A DNA stretch of 64,000 bases from Ustulina deusta (GCA_023159155.1 JAJNNX010000010.1:1-64000), one strand, 5' to 3'. Shown: positions 39,466 through 51,149, counted from the first letter of the stretch. The notes: a model not told the origin generated them from the sequence alone. Numbers and translations are program-made.

Positions 39466-39489
39466 GGGGGTGGGGTGGGGGGTGGGGGG
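39466..39489 (+). promoter_or_regulatory. G-quadruplex motif
   Basis: Four G-runs of 5, 4, 6 and 6 are separated by single T bases. Loops of one base make a very stable parallel quadruplex likely on the plus strand. It lies just before the coding-like stretch at 39496. Confidence 0.6.
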
Positions 39490-39495
39490 TTGTAG

Positions 39496-39678
39496 TCATG
39501 TCATCAGGCGTCACTTTCCGTTGCCGTAACAATTCCCGCCCAACTTATCATTGCAGACCCCAAAGCCCAACAAACCCTACGGAATGTGCTAACAAATATC
39601 TTTGAATGGCTCGCTGTTGAAATAGGCCCTGGGGTGTGGCGCTTTGGACTCCTTGTTATATCGACACTACTTTGTTAA
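39496..39678 (+). CDS. Coding-like fragment with hydrophobic C-terminus, unknown
   Basis: This frame is open from after TAG (39493-39495) to TAA (39676-39678). It reads AQLIIADPKAQQTLRNVLTN and then GPGVWRFGLLVISTLLC, ending in a probable membrane segment. No ATG is present, so it would be a last exon or a remnant. I do not recognise a family. Confidence 0.3.
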   Translation, partial: SCHQASLSVAVTIPAQLIIADPKAQQTLRNVLTNIFEWLAVEIGPGVWRFGLLVISTLLC

Positions 39679-41238
39679 CTTGATCATCCAAACCCAGCAT
39701 GGTTTTATGCGTACGTATTTATCATTGGAGAAGGTAAGTATATTACAAGGGGGTCTCGGGAAGCCATGCTTAGCTTGACTGAATAATTGTGAGGGCTTGT
39801 GTTGGGTGCTATTGAACTGTGCCTATGACTCCTAATGACGAACAAGTAGTATCATAGCCGGTCGAAGCAGCACTCTGCTTATTTAATATACGCCAACGGG
39901 TCATAAAATCGACCTCCCTAAGACCCAAATAGTGCTCTATGGTATTTATTACCGAGCGTAGTAACTGCTACACCGGAAATTGTCCCGGAAGGCTGCCTCA
40001 GCTAACGCCTAGCTTGAAGCATTGCCACTAAGTTCAGGTGAAGCTACATATGGGTCCCTGGTACAAGTCAACAGTCCAATGTAAGCCGGACGCATATAAA
40101 GGGCGCTGGGGTTGTTGTTGGCTCCTTTCACTCGTTATGGTCCAACCATACTGGGTACTAGCACAGCCCGCCCCTTCCTAGCTGAGCACACTTATCCGGT
40201 CAGTTATGTTATAACTATTGACAGCGGGCGCCCCTTTAAGCCTTCCTAACGGACACTAGCTACTCCACCAGCCTCGCGTGAGTCTTTAGTGTTCCTTATG
40301 TGCTAAATACTGCTTTAGTGTCAAGAGGCGCTAAAGTTATAGATTTTGTTTTCATTACGATGTTGTTAGCATATTTGTATAATTTCACAGTTCACGCTGT
40401 TATAGCAGAGTTTGCCATGATCGCTCTATACAGTCTGGTTATCTGGTCTATCTTATTGACCCCCTTAGTTCCGTAACATATAATTACCGGGATGGTACTT
40501 GATATCAACCCCTTACAGTGTCTAAGACCTGTGGGGTTATTCTAGCTCAACATTACACAATGATCTTCAGTTGGTGGAGGGCCAAGGGGGCAATGTGGCC
40601 ATTCCCACCGTGCCTTCCCACAGACTATCTAAATAAAGAAAAACCGGGTTTACCACGTAGCCTTGTAATCTACACTATGCACCTTACACCTCCTCCATTG
40701 CTAATCCGGTACGAACCTGCCCTAGGATAGGTCGGCTGTCCCTCCGTAACATTGTTACAAGCGCAAACCCGGCCCTGCGTTAATATTTCCGTTACTATAA
40801 ATATTACACTTCAAGGTTAGTCCTCCAAAAGTACCACACATCATCTGTTACAAACGGACTATCCTAGCTTAATAGTACATAATGACTGTCTAAAAAGCTA
40901 CAGAGTTAGCTAGATAAGAGATGGAGAGCAGGCCAGTCCCTTTCGCCACACTGAAATACACCGAAAAATAAATACATAGGCAGTCTTATTCCAGGGCCTT
41001 CTGTTCGACTTATCACAAGTATACTACACCCTTGTCCGGTTCTTGCTCGTCTATAGTACAAAAAACCCGGCCTAACTATATTTCGAACATGGTAGCTATT
41101 CTGTAATAAATTTAAGCAGTAAAGAAATAAAATGTCTAGTTTTAGTTAACTAGCTGTTACTAATTTCTGCAATCTTTACTATTATATAAACGTAGCAAAT
41201 GTCACCAAGCTGCGGTTAAATACCTCTAAATAGTAGCC
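39679..41238. other. Region without assignable gene, becoming AT-rich from about 40,860
   Basis: Composition is near normal to about 40,860, then AT-shifted. A 70-codon frame near 40,518-40,730 lacks coding character. The stretch 40,177-40,268 is repeated near 42,889. Confidence 0.4.
40177..40268. repeat. Direct repeat flanking the monooxygenase pseudogene, left copy
   Basis: cctagctgagcacacttatc followed by CGGTCAGTTATGTTATAAC and then CTTCCTAACGGACACTAGCT is repeated at 42889-42960. The right copy lacks about 15-20 central bases. Both copies carry a palindromic GTTATAAC core. Confidence 0.55.
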
Positions 41239-42742
41239 ATAGCTAAATTCAAAGTCATAATTGCTAGTAGAGGTATTATTAGCATCACATTAGCCAATGC
41301 CTTAAAGCATGCTAGTATTAAATATCTTCTTTTCGAGAAAAAAAAATTACACCTAACCTTAGTGCGTCTATCTCAATATTATCCCATAACTCAAAAGTAT
41401 ATAAACAACTCGGAGTAATTAGAAAGTTTAATAAAGCAACTATGCTATTATTTAACTAATATTATTTTAACTAGTATAGCTATTTATTTAAAGATAATAG
41501 TATGTTACGTAGTATTTGCAACAAAACGTAACAACTGTTTCGATTTATAAAAAAGCGCTTTTATTTCTAAAGTCTTTATAACAATCTGCAGAATAAAACC
41601 AAAGTTTACACTCATACTGGTATGCGATCATTTACCAAGGACAAGCAGGGTGTAACAGTCTTTACAGACAACAGGAAACAATATACAGAAAGTAATAAGT
41701 ATCCCTAACATATATAAAGTTAGATAAACTTATAGTATTTTATAGTACTTATTGGCGCAGACAGAGCTTATAATGCTATTTATTAATTGTTGTCTAAGGC
41801 CATAACTGCAAAGGACCCTGCAAGAGCTAAGAGGTTAAGGAGCCGTAAGTACTAGTGCTTTAACTTGCAGAATTCAAAGCTAATATATAATTATTAAAGC
41901 ATTCACCGCTAGCTACCAAGCCATTTATATAACATTAAAAAATCTTAACCATAGTACCTAAAAACCCTATATACCGGAGGGCACTATATATATTATATAT
42001 CACAAAGGGGTCTTAGGTATTGCTGCAACAGAGGTAAAAGGGCTAGTCTTCTAGTTCCTATTTATAAAAGAAAATATAAGTACTAAAGCCCCGGACTACC
42101 CTAAATATACTAAACAAAATATAAAAACAACAATAGAACAATATAAAGACTTACGTTTTAGTTTATATTATAACTTTTGCAATCTATAAAACACTAAAAT
42201 CTAAACCGCTATATTTCTAATAGAAAAAAGTATAATTAAAAGTTTATAGAACAATAAAAGTCAGGTAGTACTAATAAATAATTCTATATCAAAAATAAAA
42301 TATCTATTTACTAGAACTTTATTTTAAAATATTTATAAACTTATTATAAGCAACTATTAACTTTGGGATAAGAGCTAATACTTATATAAAAAATATTTAT
42401 TATTTTGTCAATAGAATTATAGAACTTATTAAACGATCTATAGACCCTTGCACAAAAAAGATTACAGTAATATTTAATAAGTATAAAAAAAAACAGCAGC
42501 TTTATGCTAAGTTTATTGTTAAGGTCTCGAACTTCATTACATAATATAAGGCAATAAAAACATAGTAGACAAGGCAACTAATGCTTATAATAAGCTAGCT
42601 TCCAGTTAGCTTAATGTCCACTCTTCTTATAAAATACCTTAACGCCGGGCCTCTAATCAAGTTTAAAGCTAAGCATAGCAACAACAGGACAAGAGTAAAC
42701 TAGTATAAGAAGTAGGAACAATTCTATTAGTGGATTGATTAA
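41239..42742 (+). pseudogene. RIP-degraded FAD-dependent monooxygenase
   Basis: The N-terminus reads FKVIIASRGIISITLANALK followed by HASIKYLLFEK. This is the beta-alpha-beta FAD-binding start of class A flavin monooxygenases, with the GxGxxG glycines turned to S and R by G-to-A changes. Further on come GVTVFTDNRKQYT and VLIGADRAYNAIY (the GADG motif), AIFLIEKS and VVLINNSISKIK (the GDS-HKM flavin-ribityl motif with G and D lost), and a C-terminal KKQQLYAKFIVKVSNF helix. The start codon appears as ATA in gccATAgct, one transition from a good ATG. At least a dozen stops and frame changes (some probably introns) interrupt it. Related enzymes act in aromatic catabolism and in meroterpenoid or indole-diterpene biosynthesis. 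The substrate cannot be told. Confidence 0.7.
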
Positions 42743-42888
42743 AACCCTGGACCATGAATTAGAATGCATTAACAATAATTTGATACTATTACTCTTATTA
42801 CAAATTGATTCTTAATATATGAACATAAACAACCAACTTTTTAAACAACAGCGGAGTAAGAGGGGACGAGTTCGTAATTAGTTAGGTT

Positions 42889-42960
42889 CCTAGCCGAGTA
42901 TACCTATCCGGTTAGTTATAACTACTAAGCATTCCTAACGGACACTGGCTAGTTAGCTGG
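42889..42960. repeat. Direct repeat flanking the monooxygenase pseudogene, right copy
   Basis: It matches 40177-40268 at both ends (cctagccgagtatacctatc and GCATTCCTAACGGACACTGG). Confidence 0.55.
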
Positions 42961-43589
42961 CCTAATATAAGTTTTTAATATCTTTTTACTGCGTGAAGCT
43001 GCTCGTAGTAACGCTGACCTCCGACGTGGAAGGACCACAGGAGTTGGCATCCACGTTGGTCCTAGTTGGTCAGTGTAAAATGAAGTATAACCCTGTTCAA
43101 CTCCTAATAATAGTATACTAACTGAAAAAGGCACATATGGAGTGGCACTCAATGCCCTATTAATTACTGCGACTGGTCTGGTTCCAGCAGTAGATTCTCT
43201 AAGAAAAGATATCACGATGAAACGCATCTCCATGCCTATAGAAGTCCCTCCTCACTCTCTGCCGGAAAGGTGCAAACCCAAGCTTCTCCAGTCCCTGTTA
43301 GAAAGGAAGAGAGGAAAAAAAAAAAGTCGAGTCTAACCGCGATGTACTTAGATGTAGGGAAGGCAGATGGCGTACCTAGCTTGAGCCCTTACGCCCGCCT
43401 TTTCTTCATAATCACTCAACGAGCTATGCTCCTGTTATATTTTGTAATATAAATTTAGGCACTTTGTGCTATAAAGATCGCGTTGATTGATTGCTATTCT
43501 AGGCTACCTTGTTGTGTGAGGTAATTCTATGAAAATGTCAATGTAAGAAAAAGTATGCTACTAATACTATAGAGCTCGTGAATATATTC
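42961..43589. other. Unresolved region with overlapping open frames
   Basis: Frames of 60-94 codons overlap on both strands (for example plus 43,142-43,336 and minus 42,949-43,233). Neither shows a motif that I recognise. One may be an exon, but I cannot choose between them. Confidence 0.3.
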
Positions 43590-46350
43590 CTAGAAGAGCC
43601 TTCTCCGTTGACTCTGTCGCCCGCAAGGCTTGCAGTTATCTCTTTTTCTTTTGTAAGAACGAGTACCAAACGACGCGGCTACACTGCTACGCGAGACCAG
43701 CATAGAACAAACGTACGGGGAACCGCTCAATAGAAATAATAAACATGAGAAATCTTGCCTCACTTCTAGGCTAAAGGATCGACCAGCAAGAAAAACAAGT
43801 GGCACCGTAATATTTCCGTGGTCATTGTATATTATTTGAAATCGCGTCGCTTTCCTGTTAATAAGAATCGTGGAGCTATCGAGCCGCTCAAAAATCTGTG
43901 GTAGTGCTGAGTCTCTTGCTTTCCGGGTACATAAAATCTTTCCTTCAATACGAAGCCGAGAGCCTACGGGCGTAGGGCAGGCGGTTAGTTCAAAGTAGAA
44001 CAGGGCGGCGAAAAGTCTTTGTGCAACCTCCTCAATAGTTTCTTTCAAGGCCACATCCCGGAATACTAGAGACCTTAATAGTGGCATCAACGAAACATCG
44101 TCAAGGCTGATCTCGCCCTCGAGCGCAATATCAAGTCGATAGTGGTCGATGCTCCTTGATTCCTTTTTCGAAAGACAAGCAATATCATTCCACGTGCTTC
44201 TACCTTGCATGAGAGATATGTATGCTTGTGCGAGTCGAATTACCTATGCATGGTGCCAGAATCGCTTTTTATCGTTGCAGGTTTCGGGATCGGGTGATGA
44301 GCCGGTTCCAAGATTAATAATAAAATCCGGCCTGGTGTTCTTAGTGAGCGCTGAGAATTCGGAAAGGCCCACGATACTAGGGTTATTCCGTAAAACACCA
44401 CCATCCTGGAAAGTCCCAAGATCTGGCACATATTTGGGAGAAAAAAACCTAGGTATGTCAGCTTTAAGCCAACAATCTATTAAATATACGCACATTGGGG
44501 CCGCGGAAGTACTTCGTGCTCTGATCACTGTTAGAATCTTGGTGGTCCTGGCAAGGGGGCGGCGCACTTACACTTCCCAAGCCTTGATCGCGTTACAGCC
44601 CCGCGGTATATGATAGCCAACCCGCGCATCGCCAATTCCGTTGTAATTAGTAAAAAGGTTAGTTAGTGGCTGTTTGGCACTTGCAGCTAATATGCCCACT
44701 TTTGTTCCGACAGTTGTGGCGTATGACGGACTTGCCATCTTTTTGTTTCCGAATACACCTTTAAGGGCAGTCTCAATCCCTTGTGCCGAGTATAAGCGGC
44801 CGAACAGCAGAAGGTGAATCCATTTTGAAATGATGGGCCAATTGAAGAACCCGAGTTGGGGCCCAGGGTTTCGGAATGCCTCTGCTGCCAACGATTCCAG
44901 TTTGAGAGCACATGTAGTCGCCGACCAACCTTTGTTGTACAGACCTAACACCACTAAGCCCCCTACAAATCTTTAGTCCGGTTTTATTGATTCAAAGTTA
45001 TGATACGGTACATACCGACGCTTATGCCATACGCTAGGTCAAAGTGTTCTTGTACGGGAATCGGGAGGTTTAACCGCTCTTCGATCCGCTCAAGCACGGT
45101 GGCTGGAATGATTCCGCGCACGCCCCCGCTGTCGATGCACAGGATAGCGTGACCTGCCGTTGGAGGTCGAACCCGCACGATTAAATCAACTGGCTTTTGG
45201 CAAAGCTGGCATTGTTGGAGTCGAAATAGCCAAGGATCGTGGCTCTGAGACCGACCAAAGATTTGCACGCAGTTTTCGCAAAGCGAATGCCCGCACGGGA
45301 GAAAGTGCTGTGGTGTAGACGTGAAGCAGGTGAAGCAAGACCGGCTGCTTTGGATGGTACGCCACTCTGCCGCATATCTAGCGAGCACGGTGTTATGTAT
45401 GGCAGCGGCGGACCTCCCTCCGACGAGTTGGAGAAACAGGGCTTCCATGCTAGCCAACACATAACCGGAAAATAAGTCTTCACGAAATTTTCCGCTGGCA
45501 GCCTCCCTAACTTGCTGGCTATAGAGCTTATTATATACCTCAGCAGGCAAGAAGACTAAAAACAGTTAACGAAAAGTGCGAGCAGCAATGCTTTTGCGCA
45601 CCTACGATGCATCCCTGGTGGGTATTGGTCCAAAAGAATGCTTGATGCTATCACAGGTGCAGCAAAGTCACAAAGCTGCCTCGATGACGGTATAAGCTTC
45701 AAGAAGTTCATAAAATGGGAGGCTATGTTGGGAGCGACGGGCAGGTCTTCTCTTGCTGCTTGAAGGCAATCGAAAGAGAAGGTCGGCACGCTGCTAACCC
45801 CGTGAAAAGCTCGGGCAAATAAAGAGTTAAAATGCCGCACAGAGAATAAGGTGCGGGCTTATCGACGTTTTTGGCGAACCGACCGTACATAGAGTTCCAG
45901 GGACGGAAGGATAACACTAAAGCAACAAGCACGGCATAGTCGTAGGAAAAATATATCAGAAAGGTAGGCGTTCCGTAATGGAGTTGCAACCTCGCTAATC
46001 AAACGATCAAAGGTCTTTGCAGCCATTTCTACTTCATGCTGCTTCCAATAACAACCGGCAAGTACAATTAATGTTTATAGGTAGTAACCAGAACGCAATA
46101 AAAGCGGCCCTTCGCTAACCCAAGCAACTAACTATTAGGCAATAATTTCTAGGTCTTCCGGGCTGTATAAATGAAAGCAAAAAATATTAGTAAAAAGGTA
46201 TAGCAACTAAAAATATATAATAGCTTTAGCTTAAGCAAGTAATACATACGTAAAAAGATAGTTCTTTTAAGCTGGACTATAGTACTAGATTTTAATTATA
46301 GATTGTTTTTGGAGTGTATTAGTCGCAAGCAGAAAAAAAATCTTGCGTTT
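43590..46350 (-). pseudogene. RING finger plus patatin-like phospholipase, pseudogene with seven in-frame stops
   Basis: Reading from about 46,350 downward, one protein can be followed through introns at 46163-46249, 45556-45605, 44963-45015, 44521-44571 and 44449-44493. All have good splice signals and keep frame. It holds a long N-terminal region (GPLLLRSGYYL, SVPTFSFDCLQAAREDLPVA), a C3HC4-type RING (CFTCF...LPCGHSLCENC...CQLC) and a patatin-like domain. In the patatin part the oxyanion loop reads CIDSGGVRG, the nucleophile elbow GISVGG forms across an intron, and the catalytic aspartate lies in FQDGG. Such enzymes hydrolyse acyl ester bonds of lipids. Stops lie at 46285-46287, 46267-46269, 46135-46137, 46132-46134, 46075-46077, 45859-45861 and 44244-44246. 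Each is one C-to-T (or G-to-A) step from CAA, CAG or TGG. The catalytic residues are still present, but no full-length product is possible. The true 5' end is not visible. Confidence 0.8.
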
Positions 46351-47189
46351 ACTATAAAAGTTAAAGCATATACGCCCGGGCTATTATTGCGGTTCAAAAC
46401 ACGTAGGTGGGCGCTGACAGCAGCCTATTATTAAAATAAGACTTATTCCTGGTTTGTCTAATGGAAGCAATAAGGTTAACTGTTCTAACCGGTTCGATTT
46501 TGCAATAGCGGGAGTTTTACGCCCCGAAGACCAGACCTAGTAAAAGCACGGGGTAGTTATTATAAAATATTCTAAAAAAATAAAAAATAAAAAAAGGTTG
46601 GATAACTATGCAATTTTTTGTTTTTAGATCATTAGTTAGTATTATATCTTATTTTTTTATAATAGCTAGAGGAAAGTTATATATATAGTACTAGGTACTA
46701 GCGTTTAAGGCCGATTTTAGTAGCTAGCTAGAAACGGCCTTAAGTCGCCTAACGCACTAAATATAGCACCTACTTAGTGGACATAGGCGCCGGCAGGCGC
46801 CTAATTATCCACAAAGTAGAGCCGCCGGTTAGTAATGCCTACTTGCGAATCGCCCAAGAACTTGAACATTTTATAATCACATAGGCTTGGGTAACATTAA
46901 GCTAGAAAAAAAAAAAAAAGAAAAAAAAAAAGGTATACTCTTAGTATCACAAATGTGGCGGACTTGTGGGTCAGGTCTGGGGCTCGGAAAACGGTGTATT
47001 GACCTATATTGCGAACAGCCCAGCCTGTTTGGGATGTTTGCTACATATGGGTGTGCGAGCTACCTAGGTGGGTGGTTATATCTCCCATATGGCACTTGCG
47101 AATAGCCTCACCAACGGCTCGATCAGGACTGGTCCGTAGGATCCACGAGTATTATTACAAAAAAAATAAGTTTGCTTTCTTATTAGTGA
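46351..47189. other. Mixed AT-rich and GC-balanced region
   Basis: No gene that I can support. It contains a perfect inverted repeat (TAGGCGCC, 4-nt loop, GGCGCCTA, near 46,785-46,804) and a GC-balanced patch at 46,960-47,145 that I cannot assign. Confidence 0.4.
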
Positions 47190-48540
47190 TTATTTAATAG
47201 CCATAGAACAATACTCAAAGATTTGGTTTTTTATTTTTATCTTTTTTGCAGGGTTGTCGTCCTCAACCTCGGTTGCCTCTTTTTTGACTTTTGGAAAAAA
47301 GAACGTCAGCGGGATGCAATGCACATCGTACATATGATAGCCAAATAAGTTTACGTTATATGGTTTAACACATCGCTCATCTAGACATTGTGCTAACTAT
47401 GCTATGTTGTGCCTACGAATGTGCTTCTCCCACTTATGCGCGGAGCAAAATAGATACAAGCGCTTTGTAGCAGTAAGGCACAAGTCCCATAAGCAGAAAG
47501 GGCAGTACTCTAGCAAAAATGTGCTTTTGATCTTACCACATGCTAGTTCTATAAGAAAAAGGTCCTGTTCTAAATAGTAGCAATAATGCTGCTCCTAAGC
47601 TTTTTTTTCTAAAAACCATTTATTGCAAAAAAAACAAAACTTGGTATATAAAAAGTTCTTTTTTTTATATCTATAGATATTCAATTAGGAACTTATTTAT
47701 TAGCTATAAAAAATAAATCGGATAAGCATATTTACGGGTTAAATACTTTCTTATAAGTATAATTGCTCCCGTTGAGTCCTTAGCGGTTTATTTTTATTTT
47801 GCTAGTATAAAGATTAATTAGAATATTAAGCGCTGCTTGCCCGGTTAGGCTTCGAATATTAGCGTTTTTAAGTAAAATAGAAGATCTGCTAATTGTTAAC
47901 GTGCCGGCAAGATCGGCCGCAAACGGGGGAACGGGTGATCAATTCTTTTAGAAACATATGCTTAAGATCCAATTTTGGTCTTTATAGAAGACTTGTCCTA
48001 GAATTTAATCAAAGCTTTCTGCTTATTTTTTTTTTAATTATCTTTTGAGCTTACGACCTAGGAAAGCAACTATGCAGTTAGATTTGTTTAATAATAGATC
48101 TTGCTCTTTATTCTCTTTGGACCTATAGCTATGTTTGGTAGCTAACAAGGCTAGAATTCGAGCTTTGGTATTTTGGTAATCTTTTGTTCTTTTTAGCTCT
48201 TGCTGTTTTGCAGCTAGTAAAGATTGCTATAGTAACAGCTCTTATTAAACTTTGAAGCTATAAAAAAGTTTACTAATATTAACCCTTCGAGCCTATAAGC
48301 TAAAATATATAGCTTAGCTATTAATCCTTAGGTTTCTGCTTAAGTAATATTGTTAGTAGATTTTGTTATTTTTATAGCCTATAAGTCTCTGCTTTTGAGT
48401 GTCTAAGTATAAAGGATTTGAATCTAGACATGTGAGCATATTCACTAGCAAGTTTAGGTTCTTAAAGAAAGCATACCAATATTAGTAAGGCTTTCTGCTC
48501 AAAAGTTATAAAGGGATAGGGGATTTAGAAAGCTAGCTCT
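47190..48540 (-). pseudogene. DUF3435/FluG-domain protein (tyrosine-recombinase-like) with C-terminal C2H2 fingers, RIP-degraded
   Basis: The minus strand reads through scattered stops as the C-terminal two thirds of a FluG-domain (DUF3435) protein. The recombinase-like core ends with QRLIGYKNNKIYQQYYL, where family members have a GH motif and a YY tyrosine region. Next come the helical part (QQELKRTKDYQNTKARILAL) and then zinc fingers. One begins KFCFFCNKWF, and the other is EYCPFCLWDLCL...WEKHIRRH, followed by YHMYDVHCIPLTFFFPKVKK and a stop at 47190-47192. The zinc-finger half keeps near-normal GC and has few stops; the recombinase half has many. Stops and the GY for GH change all fit RIP transitions. 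N-terminal sequence probably extends to about 49,200 but is too decayed to align. DUF3435 includes Starship captains, but many family members are not proven captains. Confidence 0.7.
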
Positions 48541-49314
48541 AATTAGTACGTATTATAGCTCCTTATTAAAAGCATTCCTTGTTAAGATCTTTTTCCTAGG
48601 ACTAGTGAAAATAAGTTAGTTAAAGATGCGTAGGTCCTAAGAAATATAGAGCAGTAATTGCTTAGGGTTAAGATTTAGATCTAAAAGTTTAGAAAGGCCC
48701 TTAGTTCCTTTGTAGTCTTGCAATGCTTTATTTAAAATAAAGATAGCTAATATAAATAGCAAAAAGTTTATATATAATGGTTATTATTTAATAATGCTAC
48801 TTTTATAAATATATAGAATTAGACTAAGTAGCTATTAACTTTGGTATAATAGGGACTAATAACGCGCTATATATAGTTTGCTTAATAAATAGTAATATTT
48901 TTTTAAAAACTTGGTTAATTATAGCACAAATTCTAATTGGCTATGCTTGTTTCAAAAAATAATAAAAGTAGTGTTTTAATTATCATATAAGCTTAGTCTT
49001 AATAATGGTTTTATTACCTAGCACTTTATAGCAAAGACTAATATTGCTTCCACACCGGGCACTAGACTTGATATAATCGGAAATATAAACATAAGTATAT
49101 ACTACAAAAAAAAAGCATGCTTAAAGGTCTATACGCAAACATAGATAAGCATAGATCTTTTAATCCAGGCTTTAGAGGTATTTACTAAACTATTTAAGTA
49201 CTAATACTACAGCATGCTTTTTTAGGCCGCTATCTAGTATTATATTAAAAGCTTTTTTTATTTGTTTTTATAATTTTATAAGCTTTAAAAAAAAACAGAT
49301 TAACTTTTATATTA

Positions 49315-49514
49315 TATAATAGTTAGTGTAGTCTTAGCAAGACCTATAAGAACTCGAGACCTATATAGTAATAAAATAGAAAGTCTATATATAAAGTCTA
49401 TATCTATTTATTTTATAAATTTTAATTTTTTTTTCTTTTTTTTTTTTAGCTTAAAATCTTTATTTATAATATTAATAAACTAATTATAAAAGTTTTATTT
49501 AACTAATTATAATA
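49315..49514 (-). repeat. LTR of copy C (left)
   Basis: TATAATAGTTAGTGTAGTC to CTAATTATAATA is the reverse complement of the LTR at 57914-58151, shortened internally. Confidence 0.7.
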
Positions 49515-50172
49515 CTACTTTAAGTTTATTAATTATTTATTAATAAATATTTAATAAATATATATTTTTTATTTTGTTATAATTAATAAAATATAAATAA
49601 ACTTTTTTTTTTAGTTATATATTTAATATAAAAAATTATATATTTTATAATATAAACCTAACTTTAATATAATTTTAATAAAACTTTTAATTTTTATATT
49701 ATTTAAAAGTTAATAATTTATAAAAAACTTAACTTTAAATATTTTTATTTTATTTTTAGTTCTTAAACAATTAAAATAACTTTAATTTTTAAATATAGCT
49801 AGCTTTTTATTATTAAACAATTTTAAAAATTTTGTTTTTATAAAAAAAAAAAAATTAAGTATTAGACTTTTTTATAAATATTTTAAGCGAACTAATATTT
49901 AAAAAAAAATTTAAAAAAATTTAAAAATTTAAATTTAAAAAAAACAAAATTTAAACTAAAACTAAAATAACTTAAAATAAATAATATATTTAAAAATATA
50001 TTAGTAAATATTATAGCTATATAAGTTTATAATTTTATATTAGTTTTAATAAAACTTTTTTAATAAATAAAAAAAATAAAATATTTATTTTAATATTTTT
50101 AAAAAATAACTATAATTTATTAATAAAAAATATATTTAAAAATATTAACTTTAAATTTTTTAGTTTTATTAT

Positions 50173-50477
50173 TGTTGGTAGGCTCTACCCTGGGTAGCAT
50201 GCGTGTACGTACAACGTACGCAAGACAGATCTGTAAAAGCGAACACTATACAATATATTATACTATGTTCGGTGCTTTGTTTTAAAAGAAAAAAAAAAAA
50301 AAGATTCGGAAAGTATAAAAGGTACTAGATATACCTTTCGTACAAAGTACAAAAGGTCCACCTAGCTCCTGGCCATATAGGCCTATATAGGCCTAACTAT
50401 TTAACTTAGCTACCAAAGTAGCTAAAATAGCTATACCGAATATAGCATACAATTAACCTAGCAATATTATTCTAATA
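50173..50477. repeat. LTR of the 2.1 kb element, left
   Basis: It matches 52017-52319. It is GC-intact in its first 60 bp (ctaccctgggtagcatgcg) and AT-converted in its last 150 bp. Confidence 0.75.
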
Positions 50478-51149
50478 CTAACTATTTTTTTTTTTGTTAT
50501 ATTAGCAGGTCAATTATACAAACAAAAAACTAAGTATAAAAATACGTACGGTCAAAACAAATATTTTATATAACAAAAAACAAAAATTTGTGCTTGGCAG
50601 AGACCTAATTCTATTTAATATTTAAAAAACAAACTTTCCGTATAGCTAGCTTTATAGCTAGCCTTTTTTGTTCAGCCAAAACAAATGTTTTATATAGACC
50701 AAAACAATTTTTTAACTAAAATAAAAAAAAATAAAAAAAAATAAAAAAATCCCGCTAAATAAAAACTTAAAAGTAGGTAGGTAGTCAAAATAGGTTATTC
50801 AATAGTTATAGTTTTTTATTAAAAAGTCAAACAAGTTTATTAGTATATAATATTTTTTAAAAAAGTTTATATAATCTATTTTGTTTAATTATTTTAATTA
50901 ATTTTTTCTAAAATTACTAATTAACCTAATTAAAATATTTAGCTATTTATTTATAAAAATTATTATATATTTCTAATGCTATTTTATATTTAAACTTTTG
51001 TTTAGTTATATATTTAAATATAATAATTATAAAATATATTATAAATAGTTTTTAGTTATTTGTTTAATATATTTGTTTAAAGCAAAGGTTTATATTAGTT
51101 TAATATATAAAGCTAATATATTTTTGCTAGAGCTCTATTAGAATATTGC

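Noticed and set aside
40518..40730. 70-codon plus-strand frame
   Set aside because: No motif, no splice context and atypical composition; treated as chance.
44149..45475. Plus-strand frames opposite the patatin-like gene
   Set aside because: Antisense shadows of exons that carry the RING and patatin motifs on the minus strand.
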